Assembly (NCBI GenBank): GCA_900155415.1
Contig: LT700187.1
Span: 2,496,187-2,560,186, forward strand
Direction of reading: 5' to 3'
DNA from: Christensenella massiliensis
GTDB lineage: Bacteria > Bacillota > Clostridia > Christensenellales > Christensenellaceae
Length of the DNA: 64,000 nucleotides
A program made the position numbers and the translations under genes. The notes beneath the pieces are model-generated. The model did no database searches. It was not told the origin of the DNA and worked only from the letters and a program-made list of their open reading frames with translations. Shown here in pieces: positions 1 to 8,401 of this stretch. Numbering within the stretch: position 1 is the stretch's first letter; every line of letters begins with the position of its first letter.

Positions 1-622
1 CCTGTACCTGCGGCAGGATCAACCGTCCTTTTGGCGCTTGGATGTCCTGCGGCATGATAAGCATCACAGTATCGCCTTTTCCGGCGAGCTTGCCTATGAT
101 ACTGCACTCTTCTTGCCCCGGCGCATTTTCTATAAGCTTTTTCTTTAATTCTTCAATTCCCCGTCCGTCCTTTGCCCGAATGGTCACCACATTTTCACCG
201 GAAAGTACGGCAGTTCCTTCCGGCGTTTCTTCAAAAACATTACAGGCAATAATGACAGGGATATTTTTCTCACGAAAACGCCCGATATACTCCTGCTCCC
301 GCGCAAGTTCCTTATCTGTACTGCGAATTACAATAACCGCGATATCCGTCTTGTCGACCACTTCTTCCGTTTTTTTGATGCGTGCTTTTCCAAGCGCACT
401 CGTATCGTCGAGCCCAGCGGTGTCGATAAAGACCACCGGCCCGATCGGCAATAGCTCCATCGCCTTATAGACCGGATCTGTCGTCGTACCGGCCACATCC
501 GAGACAAGAGCAATCTCCTGACCGGTGATCGCATTGATCGTGCTGGATTTCCCCGCGTTTGTCTTTCCAAAAAACGCGATATGAAGCCGGTTTGCTCTCG
601 GTGTCTCGTTCAAATTCGACAT
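1..622 (-). CDS. hydF: HydF, [FeFe]-hydrogenase maturation GTPase (3' part cut off by window edge)
   Basis: HydF is the GTPase scaffold that receives the 2Fe subcluster made by HydE and HydG and loads it into the hydrogenase apoprotein. Reading down from 622 gives 207 codons of an Era-like GTPase domain. The P-loop GKTNAGKSS is at residues 19-27 and the G3 motif DTAG at 67-70. The usual G4 motif NKxD is replaced by NVFE near residue 128. The start ATG at 622 has a GGAAGGAG ribosome site just upstream. The dimerisation and cluster-binding domains lie outside the window. It is the last visible gene of hydE-hydG-hydF and begins 34 bp after hydG ends. The family call is secure; nothing can be said about the missing C-terminus. 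Confidence 0.93.
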   Translation of the reverse strand, partial: MSNLNETPRANRLHIAFFGKTNAGKSSTINAITGQEIALVSDVAGTTTDPVYKAMELLPIGPVVFIDTAGLDDTSALGKARIKKTEEVVDKTDIAVIVIRSTDKELAREQEYIGRFREKNIPVIIACNVFEETPEGTAVLSGENVVTIRAKDGRGIEELKKKLIENAPGQEECSIIGKLAGKGDTVMLIMPQDIQAPKGRLILPQVQ

Positions 623-656
623 CAAATCACTCCTTCCGTTTTCCCGTCCTGTGCTG

Positions 657-2060
657 TCAGAAGCGGAAATCCCGTTCTCCGTTCTCGATCTTGGCAAGAT
701 ATTCTTTCGCCTTTTCCCGCACTGTGTCGTTCGGTATCTCCTCTAACTGCCGGGCAATGAGCTTGTTTGCCATTGATTTAAATTCATCGTCGCCATAGTC
801 CACTGCATACTCTTTTAAGGTAAGAAGCGCATTCGGCTGACAAATATTGCTGATCTGTCCGGTTTTTGCGAGCCGCATAAACCGGTCTCCCGTCCTCCCC
901 TGACGGTAGCAGGCCGTGCAGAAGCTGGGGATATATCCGTCTTTGATCAGCTCTTTCGTCATCTCGATCGGCGTCCGGTGATCCTCGATCTCAAACTGCG
1001 GCTGCTGCGTTTTGATCGTATAGCCTCCCACTCCCGTAGCGCTCCCCGCGCTTACCTGAGAGATGCCAAGCTCGATCACGCTGTCGCGGTATGCGCCGCC
1101 CTCGCGCGTCGAAAGTATCATACCCGTATACGGAACCGTCATGCGCATGATCGCAACGATCTTTTTGTAGTCGTCATCCGATACGGCATGCTTATAATCT
1201 GTTTTCTTCACATCTCCTGCATCGCGGATACGCAGCATAGAAATAGTATGCGGTCCTACACCGAACACCGCTTCCAAATGCTCCGCATGCATGATCTGTC
1301 CTACAAGGTCAAAATGCCAGTCATAGAGGCCATACAGCACACCGAGCCCTACATCGTCTATTCCTGCCTCCATCGCGCGGTCGTGCGCAGTAGTATGATA
1401 CTCATAATTGCTTTTCGGCCCTTTGGGATGCTGCTGCTCATAGGTCGGCTTATGATAAGTCTCCTGAAACAGGATATAAGTTCCGATCCCTGCCTCTTTG
1501 AGCCGCTTATAGTTCTCCACTGTCGTCGCCGCAATATTGACGTTCACACGGCGTATCGCACCATTATCAAAATGGATGGAATAGATGGTCTTGATGCTTT
1601 CCAGTACATAGTCGAGCGGACAGTTTTTCGGATCTTCCCCCGTTTCAAGCGCCAAACGTTTATGGCCCATCTTCTCGAGCGCCTTGACCTCCTGTACGAT
1701 CTCTTCCTGCGTGAGCTTTTTTCTCTCCATGCAGGAAGAATGATGATAGCCGCAGTAGCGGCATTCGTTGACGCAGTAATCCGAGAGATAAAGCGGAGCG
1801 AACATTACGATACGGTTTCCATAGATATGCTTCTTGATCTGCTTTGCCGCAGCGAACATTTGTCCGATCAGCTCCTTATCCTCTACATAGCTCAAAACTC
1901 CTGCTTCCTCATGTGTCAGTCCGCCAAAACCGCTTGCTTTGTGGATAATGCGTTCCACCTCTTTTTTATCCTTTGCCCGTTCCTTTGCTGCTGCGAGCGC
2001 CCGCTCGATCTCAGCATTATCCATAAATTCAGCGGCTGTTTTTCCCATTACGTTATACAT
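657..2060 (-). CDS. hydG: HydG, radical SAM tyrosine lyase for the H-cluster
   Basis: HydG cleaves tyrosine to give the CO and CN ligands of the hydrogenase H-cluster. The 467-residue protein has the radical-SAM CX3CX2C motif at C96, C100 and C103. It also has the HydG-specific C-terminal auxiliary cluster motif CX2CX22C at C381, C384 and C407. ThiH lacks that second motif, so this is HydG rather than the thiamine enzyme. The start is preceded by AGGGGGAAAGT. hydE ends 9 bp upstream and hydF follows, so the three maturases form one operon. Length and motifs are normal for the family. Confidence 0.97.
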   Translation of the reverse strand: MYNVMGKTAAEFMDNAEIERALAAAKERAKDKKEVERIIHKASGFGGLTHEEAGVLSYVEDKELIGQMFAAAKQIKKHIYGNRIVMFAPLYLSDYCVNECRYCGYHHSSCMERKKLTQEEIVQEVKALEKMGHKRLALETGEDPKNCPLDYVLESIKTIYSIHFDNGAIRRVNVNIAATTVENYKRLKEAGIGTYILFQETYHKPTYEQQHPKGPKSNYEYHTTAHDRAMEAGIDDVGLGVLYGLYDWHFDLVGQIMHAEHLEAVFGVGPHTISMLRIRDAGDVKKTDYKHAVSDDDYKKIVAIMRMTVPYTGMILSTREGGAYRDSVIELGISQVSAGSATGVGGYTIKTQQPQFEIEDHRTPIEMTKELIKDGYIPSFCTACYRQGRTGDRFMRLAKTGQISNICQPNALLTLKEYAVDYGDDEFKSMANKLIARQLEEIPNDTVREKAKEYLAKIENGERDFRF

Positions 2061-2069
2061 ACTTTCCCC

Positions 2070-3065
2070 CTATTCTGCGGATAATCCAAGCTCCGCAAGT
2101 CCTTTCCTCAGTGTTTCATATTGTTCTTCAAGCGGCACCTCCCGCGCATCTCTGCCCGGATAAATGTCGTAAAGCTCCCGGTATGCAAAAGGCGTCGCCT
2201 TTTGCATGATTACGTCCGCGCCACAAAACAAAGCATTTTTCATGCCTCCCTTGACGTTTAAGGCCGTTGTGGAAGGCAAATGACAAGCCGGTAATAAAAG
2301 CCGCGCGAGCGCCAGCACCTTCAGCGTCTTATGGGGGTCTCCGTCCCGCGCCCCGGCGAGCTCCGTATCCGGATGAACGATGAATGGACCGATCCCCGCC
2401 ATTTGGACTTTCTCGCGCACGAGTGTCAGCAAATCATCCGCAAGCGTCTCGTCTGTTTGTCCGGGCAGACCCACCATAAATCCGCCGCCCAGCTCAAATC
2501 CGAGCCCCCGAAGTCTCCGCTGTGCGTCAAGCCGGGTTTCAAGCGGAACCCCATGCAGCGCCTCATAAAGTACAGCGTTTGCCGTTTCATGCTTCAGCAA
2601 AAAACGATCTGCGCCTGCCTCCCGCATCATCCGGTATTCCTCCAAGGTGCGTTCGCCAATCGATAACGTGACTGCGCAATTTGCCTGCTTCTTGATACGC
2701 CGCACAATATCCGCAAGCATATCCGCAGTATAGAAGCGGTCCTCCCCGCTTTGCAGGATCACAGTACGATAAGTTTGGGCTGCATGAACAGCGGCATCCA
2801 CCAAATCATCCGGCAGCATACGGTAACGCTTTATGCGCGTCATCCGTGCATTGATGCCGCAGTAAGCGCAGGTACATCGACAGTGATTGGAGAACTCTAT
2901 AATTCCACGAATAAATACTTTGTTCCCAAACTCTCTCGTTTTTACACAGTCGGCCACATGAAACAACTCTTCGTTAACAGTCTCGTCTTTCAGTAGTGCA
3001 ACGAGAGTCTCCCGGTCCGGCTCCCGTAAATCAAGCGTATGATCTCCCAGTACATAAATCGCCAT
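2070..3065 (-). CDS. hydE: HydE, radical SAM [FeFe]-hydrogenase maturase
   Basis: HydE is the radical SAM enzyme that processes the HydG-made iron synthon while the bridging dithiolate of the 2Fe subcluster is being built. The 331-residue protein carries CX3CX2C at C62, C66 and C69 in a BioB-like TIM-barrel fold, and it begins with an ACAGGAGAGAGT ribosome site. It is the first gene of the hydEGF cluster. Its leader contains a 12-bp perfect hairpin ending 27 bases before the start codon, described separately. HydE can be confused with PylB or BioB on the motif alone. The neighbouring hydG and hydF settle the assignment. Confidence 0.95.
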   Translation of the reverse strand: MAIYVLGDHTLDLREPDRETLVALLKDETVNEELFHVADCVKTREFGNKVFIRGIIEFSNHCRCTCAYCGINARMTRIKRYRMLPDDLVDAAVHAAQTYRTVILQSGEDRFYTADMLADIVRRIKKQANCAVTLSIGERTLEEYRMMREAGADRFLLKHETANAVLYEALHGVPLETRLDAQRRLRGLGFELGGGFMVGLPGQTDETLADDLLTLVREKVQMAGIGPFIVHPDTELAGARDGDPHKTLKVLALARLLLPACHLPSTTALNVKGGMKNALFCGADVIMQKATPFAYRELYDIYPGRDAREVPLEEQYETLRKGLAELGLSAE

Positions 3066-3092
3066 ACTCTCTCCTGTTCTCTGCTAATCAAA

Positions 3093-3126
3093 ATAAGCTG
3101 TCTTCCCAAACGAAAAGACAGCTTAT
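3093..3126 (-). terminator. Hairpin in front of hydE (terminator or attenuator)
   Basis: A perfect 12-bp inverted repeat (ATAAGCTGTCTT and its complement, 10-base loop) is followed on the minus strand by TTTGATT. It lies between the hexokinase stop at 3248 and the hydE start at 3065. Only 27 bases separate it from hydE, too few for a separate promoter, so it may attenuate a transcript entering hydE rather than simply end the hexokinase message. Confidence 0.6.
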
Positions 3127-3247
3127 AAAATATCGCTATTTTAAACGCCGTCCTCTCACTCAGATCTCTCCTTGTGGTCAGAAGCAAAATTCGATCTCTA
3201 CTATTTATAAACAACTAAAAGCAAAAATATACACTTTTATTTTTTCG

Positions 3248-4504
3248 TCACCGTGACAGCCCCGCTATTGCACACCCCTTCAGCACCGCCAACTCAACGC
3301 TGATCACGTCTGCCTTGATCCCAATAGAATCCAGATAGGTAAGCAACACGGTGAGCGCTTCTTTTTTCAGGCCATACATTTTTTCATAGGTCGTTCCTTC
3401 GATCGTCATGCACACACGGTCGTTTTCTTTCGCGGCTTTTACTGCCACTGCAGCCATCTGCAGGGCAAGGAGCCTGCCCGCCCGAATCACGATATTGAGC
3501 AGGATCTCCCTTGCGGCTGCCATGTCATCCTCTGCTTGAAAATAGTCTCCTAAAACGCCTGCGCCGTCCGTCAGAAAGTCATTGACGTCGATGGTATCGA
3601 TCGTCTTATCCGGCGCGAAGCCGTTTTGAAATACGCCTTCACGCGCCGCTGTCCGCAGCGTATGATCGCATAGGCCGCCAAGATAGCCGCCGCTTGTCAT
3701 TTTCTCAAATACGCCGATGCCCGGATTCTGCATGCTGTTGTCATAGGCAATATCGATATCGCTGCGCGGAACCTTATCGTAGCTTCCCGCTTCGGTGTTG
3801 ATCACCATAACTCCGTCGCCGCCCATACCAAGCTTGGGTATATTTCTCACATATTCGATATAACAGCTATTGCTTCCTGTTCCGAGGATCGTTCCCGTAA
3901 AGGAACCGTATCCGTCGTTCAGCCGTTCGGCTTTTCCTGCGAGCGCAGTCGCCACGGAATCGTTTATAACGATAATATTGCATCCCGGCGCTCCCTTTTT
4001 AGCAAGAGACGCGCAGACCTCTTTCCCGAGCTGCTTTCCTCCCGCATTCCTGACTTTGACCTCTTTTGTGATTTCTATGATCTCGCAGTCGATATTGGGC
4101 AGAATTTTTGCACGGTATGCAAACGAGATCACGATATCCTTCGTGATTCCGGTAAACGGCAAAATATAATCCGCAAGAATATCAAAAAACTCCTGCGCCT
4201 CCAGTTCCCGTTCAACGCCCGGCATCAGATAGCGGCTGACCTTTTCCGTATGAAAAGTTCCATCCTCCGAAAATTTTGCTGCGGCTATGCGCAGATTCGT
4301 TCCGCCCGCATCGACACAAATGACGCTTTTTTCTCTTTGTACTTCGCTTTTCAGCGTAATATAGGAGGGAACCATTAAAAGCGAGCTTTTCGCACCGCAT
4401 AATCCCTTTTTCATTTCATCGATATAGGTGTCCATTTCCGCTTTCACATCGATAGACGTGTATTCCATTTTATGTTTCCGAATAAATTCTTGTGCTGTCA
4501 GCAT
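3248..4504 (-). CDS. Hexokinase-family sugar kinase (eukaryote-like fold)
   Basis: This 418-residue protein belongs to the two-domain hexokinase family (PF00349/PF03727), not the small bacterial ROK glucokinases. The first phosphate-binding loop is DAGGTNLR, about residue 66. GTGSNSCYIE is the second glycine loop, NTEAGSYD follows, and FEKMTSGGYLGG is the classic hexokinase signature. It probably phosphorylates glucose or a related hexose with ATP in the cytosol. An AAGGGGAATTTC ribosome site precedes the start. It is transcribed divergently from the glycerol-1-phosphate dehydrogenase gene. The substrate cannot be told from sequence. Confidence 0.88.
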   Translation of the reverse strand: MLTAQEFIRKHKMEYTSIDVKAEMDTYIDEMKKGLCGAKSSLLMVPSYITLKSEVQREKSVICVDAGGTNLRIAAAKFSEDGTFHTEKVSRYLMPGVERELEAQEFFDILADYILPFTGITKDIVISFAYRAKILPNIDCEIIEITKEVKVRNAGGKQLGKEVCASLAKKGAPGCNIIVINDSVATALAGKAERLNDGYGSFTGTILGTGSNSCYIEYVRNIPKLGMGGDGVMVINTEAGSYDKVPRSDIDIAYDNSMQNPGIGVFEKMTSGGYLGGLCDHTLRTAAREGVFQNGFAPDKTIDTIDVNDFLTDGAGVLGDYFQAEDDMAAAREILLNIVIRAGRLLALQMAAVAVKAAKENDRVCMTIEGTTYEKMYGLKKEALTVLLTYLDSIGIKADVISVELAVLKGCAIAGLSR

Positions 4505-4544
4505 GAAATTCCCCTTTGCTACCGTTATATAGATCCTCTTACCT

Positions 4545-4572
4545 ATTATACCGGAAAATCCCTTTTTTGCAA
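4545..4572 (-). promoter_or_regulatory. Promoter of the hexokinase gene
   Basis: Read on the minus strand: -35 TTGCAA, a 16-bp spacer and -10 TATAAT, placing the start site about 30 bases upstream of the hexokinase ATG. Confidence 0.65.
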
Positions 4573-4578
4573 TGCCGT

Positions 4579-4607
4579 TTGACGAATGATTCTTCCTGCC
4601 GTAAAAT
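4579..4607 (+). promoter_or_regulatory. Promoter of the glycerol-1-phosphate dehydrogenase gene
   Basis: TTGACG, a 17-bp spacer and TAAAAT lie about 47 bases upstream of the ATG at 4655. It is back to back with the hexokinase promoter. Confidence 0.65.
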
Positions 4608-4654
4608 AAAATAAAGAATATTTTCGTTTTATATATTCAGGAGGATACGATTTT

Positions 4655-5947
4655 ATGTTCGAAGACATTTTAGACGTTGCAGCCTGCGCCTGCGGAAAGA
4701 ACCATACGCTCCAAACGCGCGAATATATCGTAGAAAAAGATGCGCTGCACAAGCTTCCCGCGCTGCTCGAAAAATCGTTCCCGGGCCTCAGCCCCCTTGC
4801 GGTGTTCGACCATAATACCTATAAAGCGGCATGGTCTAAGCTGAGCGCTTCGCTCCCCGGGGTTCCGGCGCTTATTTTGGACGGCGAGGAGATCCATCCG
4901 GATGAAGAGCAGCTCGGCCGCGTCACAAAGGAACTGCAAGAGGGAAAGTACGGCATTCTCCTCGCGGTCGGCTCCGGCGTGATTTGCGATATCGTCCGGT
5001 ATGTCGCTTTTAAGCAGGACGTTCCGTTTATTGCGGTGCCTACCGCGGCCAGCGTGGACGGATTTGTATCTGATTCCGCTGCGCTTACACTGAACGGCGC
5101 TAAGATCACGCTTCCTGCCAAAGCGCCTAATGCGGTAGTCGCCGATCTTGCAATCATTGCCGCTGCTCCGAAAAAAATGACTGCCTCCGGCGTAGGAGAT
5201 ATGCTCAGTAAATATATCAGTATCGCAGATTGGAAAATCGGCCATCTGATCACCGGAGAGTATTTTTGTCCTTTTGTTTCTGATCTCACACTTGAGGCAG
5301 TGGATATGATCGTCCAGAATATCGAAAAGATCAACGCAGGCGATATCGAAAGCTTCGGCATTCTGATGAAGGGACTCCTGCTTTCAGGCGTTGCTATGCA
5401 GATGGTCGGGATCACACGCCCTGCGTCCAGCTTCGAACATCATGTCTCGCACTATCTCGAGATCGTTCCGGTTCCGGGAGTAGACCACAGTGCGCTTCAC
5501 GGTGAAAAGGTAGGGATCGCGACGATTCAGGCTGCAAAATATTATCCCGTTTTTGCCCGTCGTCTAAAACGTATTTACGAGGAAAATATTCCAAACCGTT
5601 TCGATATCGAACGGGTCAAGGCCTATTATGCTCCTTATTCCGACGGGATCGTCGCTGCCGTTGAGAAGGAAAACACTCCTACGGTCACTTCCCGTCTTGA
5701 TCCTGCTCTGCTCAGGCAAAACTATGCGGAGGTGATCAAAATCGCCGATGCGGTCCCCAGCCCGGAAAAGCTGACGGAGGTACTTAATACAGTCGGCGGC
5801 TATACGACTTTCCGCGATATCAATATGACGGACGAACAATTCAAGGAAACCATGAAAATCTGCTGTTATATCCGGAACCGCTTTACGATGCTGCGGCTTA
5901 TGTGTGATTTCGAACTGTTCGATTTCGACCGCGAGCTCGAGGTCTGA
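4655..5947 (+). CDS. egsA: sn-glycerol-1-phosphate dehydrogenase (AraM/EgsA type)
   Basis: This enzyme reduces dihydroxyacetone phosphate to sn-glycerol-1-phosphate with NAD(P)H. The product has the stereochemistry used in archaeal lipids; in Bacillus it feeds heptaprenylglyceryl phosphate. The 430-residue protein has the family's nucleotide-binding stretch AVGSGVICDIVRY near residue 108, followed by PTAASVDGF. Metal-ligand histidines are in FEHHVSHYLE and in the HGEKVG segment. The ATG is preceded by CAGGAGGATACG. It stands alone between its own promoter and a strong terminator. The C-terminal ~70 residues are of the longer AraM type. A related 3-dehydroquinate-synthase-like or Fe-alcohol-dehydrogenase role is less likely. 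Confidence 0.85.
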   Translation: MFEDILDVAACACGKNHTLQTREYIVEKDALHKLPALLEKSFPGLSPLAVFDHNTYKAAWSKLSASLPGVPALILDGEEIHPDEEQLGRVTKELQEGKYGILLAVGSGVICDIVRYVAFKQDVPFIAVPTAASVDGFVSDSAALTLNGAKITLPAKAPNAVVADLAIIAAAPKKMTASGVGDMLSKYISIADWKIGHLITGEYFCPFVSDLTLEAVDMIVQNIEKINAGDIESFGILMKGLLLSGVAMQMVGITRPASSFEHHVSHYLEIVPVPGVDHSALHGEKVGIATIQAAKYYPVFARRLKRIYEENIPNRFDIERVKAYYAPYSDGIVAAVEKENTPTVTSRLDPALLRQNYAEVIKIADAVPSPEKLTEVLNTVGGYTTFRDINMTDEQFKETMKICCYIRNRFTMLRLMCDFELFDFDRELEV

Positions 5948-5953
5948 GCCTAT

Positions 5954-5990
5954 AAAAAAAGAGCAGTATCAGGTCTGCTCTTTTTTGTTT
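5954..5990 (+). terminator. Rho-independent terminator after egsA
   Basis: The stem AAAAGAGCAG/CTGCTCTTTT is followed by a run of T, 7 bases after the stop codon. Confidence 0.88.
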
Positions 5991-6006
5991 TCCTCCGTCT
6001 GAAATA

Positions 6007-6035
6007 TTGTATGGAGGCGCCCGCTCTGTTATAAT
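6007..6035 (+). promoter_or_regulatory. Promoter of the CofE-like gene
   Basis: TTGTAT, a 17-bp spacer and a perfect TATAAT. The predicted start site, near 6042, makes the ATG at 6090 the better translation start. Confidence 0.7.
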
Positions 6036-6089
6036 AGACAGGCATTTTGATGTCACAGCATGAATAAATCTATTTCGAGGTATAAATTT

Positions 6090-7286
6090 ATGTCTAGATG
6101 TGTTGGAACAGTTTCACGTGGGATCAGGACTCCTATCATACGCGAGGGCGACGACCTTGCCTCTATCGTTGTTTCGAGCGTGCTTGAGGCTTCGAAAGAA
6201 GACGGCTTTACTTTGAATGACCGCGATGTGATCGCCGTTACGGAAGCAGTCGTAGCCCGTGCACAGGGTAATTACGCTTCTGTCGACGATATCGCGGGCG
6301 ATATCCGTTCTAAATTCGGAGACGATACGGTCGGCGTTATTTTCCCTATATTATCCCGCAATCGTTTTGCGGTCTGCCTGCGCGGGATCGCCCGCGGAGC
6401 GAAAAAGATCGTCCTCATGCTCTCCTATCCGTCCGACGAGGTAGGCAATCATTTGGTATCTTTAGATCAGGTGGAGGAAAGAGGCGTCAATCCGTGGAGC
6501 GACGTGCTCACGCTTGAGCGCTACCGTGAGCTTTTCGGTGTGAATCTCCATCCTTTCACAGGGGTAGATTATGTGGAATATTACGAGGGGCTTATCCATG
6601 AGGAAGGCGCTGATGTAGAAATTATTTTTGCAAACGACCCATGCGCGATCCTGCCCTATACCGATCATATATTATGCTGCGATATCCATACGCGCGAACG
6701 CTCTAAGCGCAAACTCATTGATGCAGGTGCAAAGACCGTTTATACGCTTGACGATATCATGTCCCGCCCTATCAACGGAAGCGGTTTTAATGCCGAATAT
6801 GGCATTTTGGGCTCCAACAAGTCCACAGAGGACAAGGTGAAGCTTTTTCCTCAGCCGCAGGCCTGCGAAGAATTTGTGGCGGCAGTGCAGCGCATGATCT
6901 TGGAAAAGACCGGCAAAACGGTAGAGGCTATGGTCTACGGTGACGGCGCTTTTAAAGATCCTGTCGGCAAAATCTGGGAGCTTGCCGATCCGGTCGTGTC
7001 TCCCGCGCATACCGCCGGGCTCATAGGTACGCCCAACGAGCTAAAGCTGAAATATCTCGCAGATAATCAATTTGCCGAACTGGAGGGTGAAGAGCTTCAG
7101 GCCGCGATTCGCCAGTCTATCAAAGCAAAGGACGGAGACCTCAAGGGCTCCATGGCATCGCAGGGCACGACGCCCCGCCGTCTGACCGACCTGATCGGTT
7201 CACTGTGCGATCTGACTTCCGGAAGCGGTGATAAGGGAACTCCCGTTGTTCTCGTGCAGGGATACTTTGATAATTATGCAGATTGA
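6090..7286 (+). CDS. Coenzyme F420-0:L-glutamate ligase domain protein (CofE-like)
   Basis: The N-terminal half matches the CofE/FbiB glutamate ligase fold (PF01996), for example RGIRTPIIREGDDL, the AQGN segment and ARGAKKIVLML. In methanogens and mycobacteria this family adds glutamate to F420-0. No other F420 gene lies in this window, and many Clostridia carry a long standalone paralog of unknown substrate. I chose the ATG at 6090 (398 residues) because CGAGG sits 9 bases upstream. An in-frame ATG at 6060 has no ribosome site and would start only 18 bases into the predicted message. The gene is monocistronic, with its own promoter and terminator. The fold is supported; the reaction is not established. 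Confidence 0.75.
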   Translation: MSRCVGTVSRGIRTPIIREGDDLASIVVSSVLEASKEDGFTLNDRDVIAVTEAVVARAQGNYASVDDIAGDIRSKFGDDTVGVIFPILSRNRFAVCLRGIARGAKKIVLMLSYPSDEVGNHLVSLDQVEERGVNPWSDVLTLERYRELFGVNLHPFTGVDYVEYYEGLIHEEGADVEIIFANDPCAILPYTDHILCCDIHTRERSKRKLIDAGAKTVYTLDDIMSRPINGSGFNAEYGILGSNKSTEDKVKLFPQPQACEEFVAAVQRMILEKTGKTVEAMVYGDGAFKDPVGKIWELADPVVSPAHTAGLIGTPNELKLKYLADNQFAELEGEELQAAIRQSIKAKDGDLKGSMASQGTTPRRLTDLIGSLCDLTSGSGDKGTPVVLVQGYFDNYAD

Positions 7287-7299
7287 TATAAGAGCCGAT

Positions 7300-7334
7300 A
7301 AAAGCCGCTGCTGAAGCAGCGGCTTTTATTTTAG
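7300..7334 (+). terminator. Rho-independent terminator
   Basis: AAAAGCCGCTGC pairs with GCAGCGGCTTTT around a TGAA loop and is followed by ATTTTAG. Confidence 0.9.
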
Positions 7335-7375
7335 AATATTCCCCCACATTTTGCAGCATTCCGTCAAGTTATCCC

Positions 7376-7404
7376 TTTACTAATTTACCACGATGAATTA
7401 TAAT
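7376..7404 (+). promoter_or_regulatory. Promoter of the amino acid ABC transporter
   Basis: TTTACT, a 17-bp spacer and TATAAT lie about 42 bases before the substrate-binding protein start codon. Confidence 0.65.
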
Positions 7405-7445
7405 AACATGGTGACCAAAAATTATGACACAAGGAGAATGAAGAA

Positions 7446-8312
7446 ATGAAAAAATTTTTATTGCTTGCTCTCGCCGTTGTATTTGCAGCGGCGCTGTTCG
7501 TTGGCTGCGCGCCTGCCGGAGAAGAAACGTCTTCCGCTCCGTCTGAAAGCGCCTCCGCACAAACGGATACCGATTCGCAGTCTTCTGCGGAGGACGATTC
7601 CCTGCAGAAAATCATGGATAAGGGTGAATTTATCATGGGGATGGACGTCAGTTTCCCGCCCATGGGTTTTAAGGATGAAGAGGGCAATCTGACTGGATTT
7701 GACGTGGAACTGGCGCAGGCCGTTGCCGAGCACATGGGCGTCAAGGTGAACCTTCAGGCCATCGACTGGAACGCCAAGGAAATGGAGCTTAATACCGGAA
7801 CGATAGACGTGATCTGGAATGGGTATACCATCACGCCGGAGCGTCAGGAACAGGTCCTGATGAGCGAGCCCTATATGGAAAATGCGCAGGTCATCGTTGT
7901 CCGTGCGGATTCAGATATCAATTCCCTTGCGGATGTTGCCGGGAAAACACTCGGTGTACAGGATGGCTCTTCTGCTGAAGAAGCAGTAAATGCCGATGAA
8001 GAATTTGCTTCTTCGATCGGGAAAACGGTCAAGTTCGATAATAATGTAATGGCACTGATGGACCTTGCCAACGGTCAGGTGGACGCTGTTGCAGTCGACT
8101 CTGTCGTTGCAGATTATTATTCCGCACAGACACCGGATACATACAAGATCCTTGATGAGACGCTGGCTCCCGAGGAGTATGGCATTGGTTTCCGCAAAGG
8201 AGACGAAGCTTTTATGAATGCCGTTATGGATGCTCTTAAGGAAATGAAAGAGGATGGAACCGCCGCTGAGATCAGCAACAAATGGTTCGGCCGCGACGTG
8301 ACCACTTTCTAA
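7446..8312 (+). CDS. Polar amino acid ABC transporter, substrate-binding lipoprotein
   Basis: This is the extracellular receptor of an amino acid importer (family 3 solute-binding protein, PF00497). Residues 1-21 form a lipoprotein signal whose lipobox LFVGC makes Cys21 the lipid anchor. A Ser/Glu/Thr-rich linker runs to about residue 50. The binding lobes start at FIMGMDVSFPPMGF and include DVIWNGYTITPERQE. The ribosome site is AAGGAG. The permease and ATPase genes follow after a hairpin that should reduce downstream transcription, fitting the excess of binding protein usual in such systems. The ligand is probably glutamine, cystine or another polar amino acid and cannot be fixed from sequence. 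Confidence 0.92.
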   Translation: MKKFLLLALAVVFAAALFVGCAPAGEETSSAPSESASAQTDTDSQSSAEDDSLQKIMDKGEFIMGMDVSFPPMGFKDEEGNLTGFDVELAQAVAEHMGVKVNLQAIDWNAKEMELNTGTIDVIWNGYTITPERQEQVLMSEPYMENAQVIVVRADSDINSLADVAGKTLGVQDGSSAEEAVNADEEFASSIGKTVKFDNNVMALMDLANGQVDAVAVDSVVADYYSAQTPDTYKILDETLAPEEYGIGFRKGDEAFMNAVMDALKEMKEDGTAAEISNKWFGRDVTTF

Positions 8313-8332
8313 ACCTCTCCATTGAAAATATG

Positions 8333-8368
8333 AAAATCGGGCAGTATAATAATACTGTCCGATTTTTT
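8333..8368 (+). terminator. Intra-operon partial terminator
   Basis: AAAATCGGGCAGTAT pairs with ATACTGTCCGATTTT (one G-U pair) and is followed by TTTTTT. It separates the binding-protein gene from the permease gene with no obvious new promoter after it, so it probably sets their expression ratio. Confidence 0.8.
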
Positions 8369-8401
8369 CACGAAATAGATCGAATTGAGGAGTATGTTTG
8401 A

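Noticed and set aside
978..2084. 368-residue open frame on the plus strand
   Set aside because: It lies antisense to hydG, has no ribosome site, and its Arg/His/Ile/Leu-rich composition is that of a mirror frame.
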